A stretch of 64,000 nt of DNA. It comes from Haemophilus sp. C1. Lineage in GTDB: Bacteria > Pseudomonadota > Gammaproteobacteria > Enterobacterales > Pasteurellaceae. Numbering within the stretch: the first letter of the stretch is position 1; every line of letters begins with the position of its first letter. The notes beneath the pieces are model-generated. The model was not told the origin of the DNA, searched no databases, and saw nothing but the letters and a program-made list of their open reading frames with translations. Below, in pieces: positions 61,637 through 64,000 of the stretch. The position numbers and the translations under genes are program-made. The DNA is taken from assembly GCF_001276515.1 (NCBI RefSeq), contig NZ_LDVZ01000007.1, positions 19,090 through 83,089 of the forward strand. Reading direction: 5' to 3'.

Positions 61637-63327
61637 TATCATATTATTCAAAATTTGAATGATTTAACCTCAAAATTTATCAATGTAAACATTGTTGAAT
61701 TAAAAGAGGATTAGGAGTAGATTAGGTTAAATAATAATCATAAATATAAAGGATTATTTTTATGCCTGCTCAGCCTCTGTACTACGCCCATTCCGCCCAA
61801 GACAAACTCGGCAATCTCTTGCCTTACGAACATTGGCAAACCTTGCAAAGCCATTCGGTCAATGTTGGCGAAATGGCGGCGGAGTTTGCTCGCGTATTCG
61901 GTGCGCAGGAAATTGCCTGCCAGACGGGACAGCTGCATGATTTGGGGAAATATTCAGAAGCCTTTAATCACCGATTACATGGTGGCCCTTCAGTCGATCA
62001 TGCTACTGCAGGAGCCAAAATTGCAGTCGAACGCTGGGGAAATGTGATTGGCAAGCTGATGGCATTTTGCATTGCGGGGCATCATGCAGGGCTGGCAAAT
62101 GGAAACGGCGAAGGCGATAACCGCAGCACGTTAAAGGATCGTTTAGCCTTGCAATTTGGCAAAGATATTCCCACCCTCGATAACCTGTGGCAACAAGAAA
62201 TCAAGATTCCTGAAACCCTCTCTCCGCCACCACTCAAAGCCGACGCGCATCATCCTTTTTTCTCCTACGCCTTCTTCACCCGAATGCTCTATTCCTGCTT
62301 GGTGGGATGTCGATTATCTCGACACCGAAGCCTTTTATTTAAACCTAGAAAACAAAACCGTCGAGCGCGGCGGTTATCCCGATCTAAACGCCTTACAACA
62401 CAATTTCAATCAATTCATCAACGCTTTCAGACGACGCATTGCCCAAGCTCCAGAGCAAATCGAAACCGAAAAACGCAATGCCGCTTTAAACCGTCTACGC
62501 AGTGAAATTCTCGATTACGCCGTAGAACAAGCGGTACAACCGCAAGGGCTGTTCACGCTCACCGTGCCGACCGGCGGCAAAACCTTCACTTCCATGGCAT
62601 TCGCGCTGGAACACGCCAAACGGCACGGTATGCGGCGCGTGATTTACGTCATCCCGTTCACCAGCATCATCGAGCAAAATGCCGCCAAATTCCGCAAAGC
62701 CTTTGGCGAATTGGGCGAACAAGCCGTGTTGGAACACCACAGCACCTTTGACGACGGCAAACTGCAAAATGAGGCCACCAAAGACAAATTGCGCCTTGCC
62801 TCGGAAAATTGGGACGCGCCGACTGTCGTGACCACCGCCGTGCAATTCTTCGAATCCCTCTTTGCCGGCCGCTCCTCGCGCTGCCGCAAGCTGCACAACA
62901 TCGCAGGCTCCGTCATCATCCTTGACGAAGCGCAAATGCTGCCGCTCAATCTGTTGCTGCCCATCATGCAAGCCATCAAAGAATTGGCGCAAAACTACCG
63001 CTGCAGCATCGTCATGTGCACCGCCACCCAGCCCGCCGTGCAAGCCGAGAACAGCTTCTATCGCGGCTTTGAAAACGTGCGCGAAATAGCTCCAAAACCG
63101 ACCGCACTTTTCGACAAACTGCGTCGCACCACCGTGCAACACATCGGCACACAAATCGACGCCGACCTGCTCGCCAAACTTGCCGAACACCCGCAAATGC
63201 TCGTCATCGTCAATAACCGCCGCCACGCCCGCAGCCTGTACGACCAAGCCAAGCACCTTAACGGCACGTTCCACCTGACTACCTTAATGTGCGCCAAACA
63301 CCGCAGCCAAAAGCTCGATGAGATTCG

Positions 63328-63339
63328 AGGTCGTCTGAA
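63328..63339 (+). repeat. Neisseria-type DNA uptake sequence inside cas3
   Basis: AGGTCGTCTGAA is an exact copy of the AG-mucDUS dialect described for Neisseria mucosa and relatives. Haemophilus does not use it. Confidence 0.85.
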
Positions 63340-63588
63340 AAACGGCGAACCCTGCCGCGTTATCGCCACATCTTTAATCGAAGCCGGCGTTGATGTGGAT
63401 TTTCCGCTGGTGATGCGCGCCGAAGCAGGTTTAGACAGCGTTGCTCAAGCTGCCGGACGCTGCAACCGCGAAGGCAAAAGGCCGTTTGAAAACAGCTTTG
63501 TCTGGGTATTCGCGCCCGAAGACAAATGGAAAGCCCCGCCTGAACTTGCCGCCCAAGCCGCCGTTATGCGCCTGACCGCCGACAGTTT

Positions 63589-63600
63589 TTCAGACGACCT
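63589..63600 (-). repeat. Second Neisseria-type DNA uptake sequence inside cas3
   Basis: TTCAGACGACCT on the plus strand is the exact complement of AGGTCGTCTGAA. Near copies lie at 62426-62437 (10 of 12) and, for the AG-DUS form, at 63479-63490 (11 of 12). Confidence 0.85.
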
Positions 63601-64000
63601 CTTATCCACCCAAGCCGTCGCCGCTTACTTCGCCGAGCTTTATCAATTAAAAGGCAGTGAACTGGAAAAAAATTCTGAAAATGCACAACGATACAGGGCA
63701 AAGCCTCGATTTCCCATTCCAAACCATCGCCGACAAGTTCCGCATGATCGAAAGCCATATGCAGCCGCTGATTATTCCGTTTGATGTTGATGCCGAAAAC
63801 CTCATTAGCAGCCTGCACCATGCCGACCACATCGGCGGACTCTTACGCAAACTGTAACCCTACACCGTCCTAATCCCCGAAAAAGCCCTCGCCGCCTTGT
63901 ATAAAGCAGGGCGTATTGAACCGATTAACGAGCAAAGCTTCGGCAAACAGTTTTATACGCTGATCGGGCTGGATTTGTATAATGAAGTGGCGGGGGTGAG

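Larger units (their letters stand above)
61762..64000 (+). pseudogene. cas3: Type I-C CRISPR nuclease-helicase Cas3, broken
   Basis: The first frame carries the HD nuclease domain (QTGQLHDLGKYSEAF, then VDHATAGAKIA and AGHHAGLANG). An extra G in GGG (62304-62306) ends it, and the next frame carries the helicase: a shortened Walker A VPTGGKTFTS, IILDEAQMLP, VMCTATQPA and SLIEAGVDVDFPLV. A base missing in seven A (63666-63672) shifts it again. The third frame, KILKMHNDTGQSLDFPF, meets TAA at 63855-63857 and then stays open to the window end. About 745 codons of a roughly 800-residue protein are visible. GC is about 57-63% in sampled lines against 33% in emrB. No other cas gene or repeat array falls inside the window. 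Confidence 0.9.

Noticed and set aside
62495..63274. Long open frame on the minus strand (259 codons) opposite cas3
   Set aside because: It lies wholly opposite the conserved Cas3 helicase motifs. GC-rich coding DNA commonly leaves such open antisense frames. The product is of low complexity with no recognisable domain.
61637..64000. CRISPR repeat array
   Set aside because: No regularly spaced direct repeats of about 30 bases occur anywhere in the window. Any array must lie beyond the right edge.

Overview
The window is a Haemophilus chromosome segment, most likely from the H. influenzae / H. haemolyticus group. The 9-base Haemophilus uptake signal (AAGTGCGGT or its complement ACCGCACTT) recurs throughout, often as inverted pairs that double as terminators. 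The core genes are AT-rich and of Haemophilus type, for example oapA-oapB, napFDAGHBC without napE, and thiamine salvage without synthesis. From memory, several gene blocks that are adjacent here lie apart in H. influenzae Rd, so a related species or a rearranged strain is plausible. That point is inference.

Layout. 1-13,873: right-hand part of a decaying P2-like prophage. On the minus strand lie O-N-M-L-X, holin, SAR endolysin, nested spanins, a DksA/TraR-like zinc protein, R and S, followed by the tape measure gene T and the start of V. Terminase P and portal Q are on the plus strand. T has one frameshift and P has two lesions. No integrase, repressor or replication gene lies between Q and the right attachment site, which is a 3' half of tRNA-Trp. 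Two accessory insertions are seen: a terminator-flanked, very AT-rich two-gene cassette between T and V, and a small antisense membrane protein gene between S and T. 14.0-22.0 kb: anmK-murQ (cell-wall recycling), a YibQ-family deacetylase with envC, gpmA, rpmE, and mutY-yggX-mltC. 22.2-23.5 kb: tRNA-Phe and tRNA-Asn followed by a gene-free kilobase that holds the wreck of an integrative element (tyrosine recombinase N-terminus and a transposase C-terminus). 23.5-29.7 kb: dsbB, nhaB, fadR, rsmE-yqgE-ruvX, trhP. 29.9-35.5 kb: a TPP-riboswitch-led operon thiZ-thiX-thiY-tenA-thiM-thiD-thiE. 35.7-49.5 kb: efp and epmB (divergent), oapA, oapB, recO-rlmD, relA, dgkA, mog, glnB-perM, priA, trmB, yggL. 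49.7-56.0 kb: the periplasmic nitrate reductase operon napFDAGHBC. 56.2-61.6 kb: ftsN, proB, folA, emrA-emrB. 61.76 kb to the end: a type I-C cas3 that is GC-rich and broken by two frameshifts and a stop codon. It carries Neisseria-type DNA uptake sequences.

How the genes work together. The thi operon imports and salvages pyrimidine and thiazole moieties and joins them to thiamine phosphate under TPP control. EpmB modifies the EF-P made by its divergent neighbour. AnmK and MurQ act in sequence on anhydro-MurNAc. The nap genes form a complete electron path from quinol (NapC, NapGH) through NapB to NapA. The two most notable places are the cas3 pseudogene, a trace of gene transfer from Neisseriaceae, and the prophage with its autonomous cassette.
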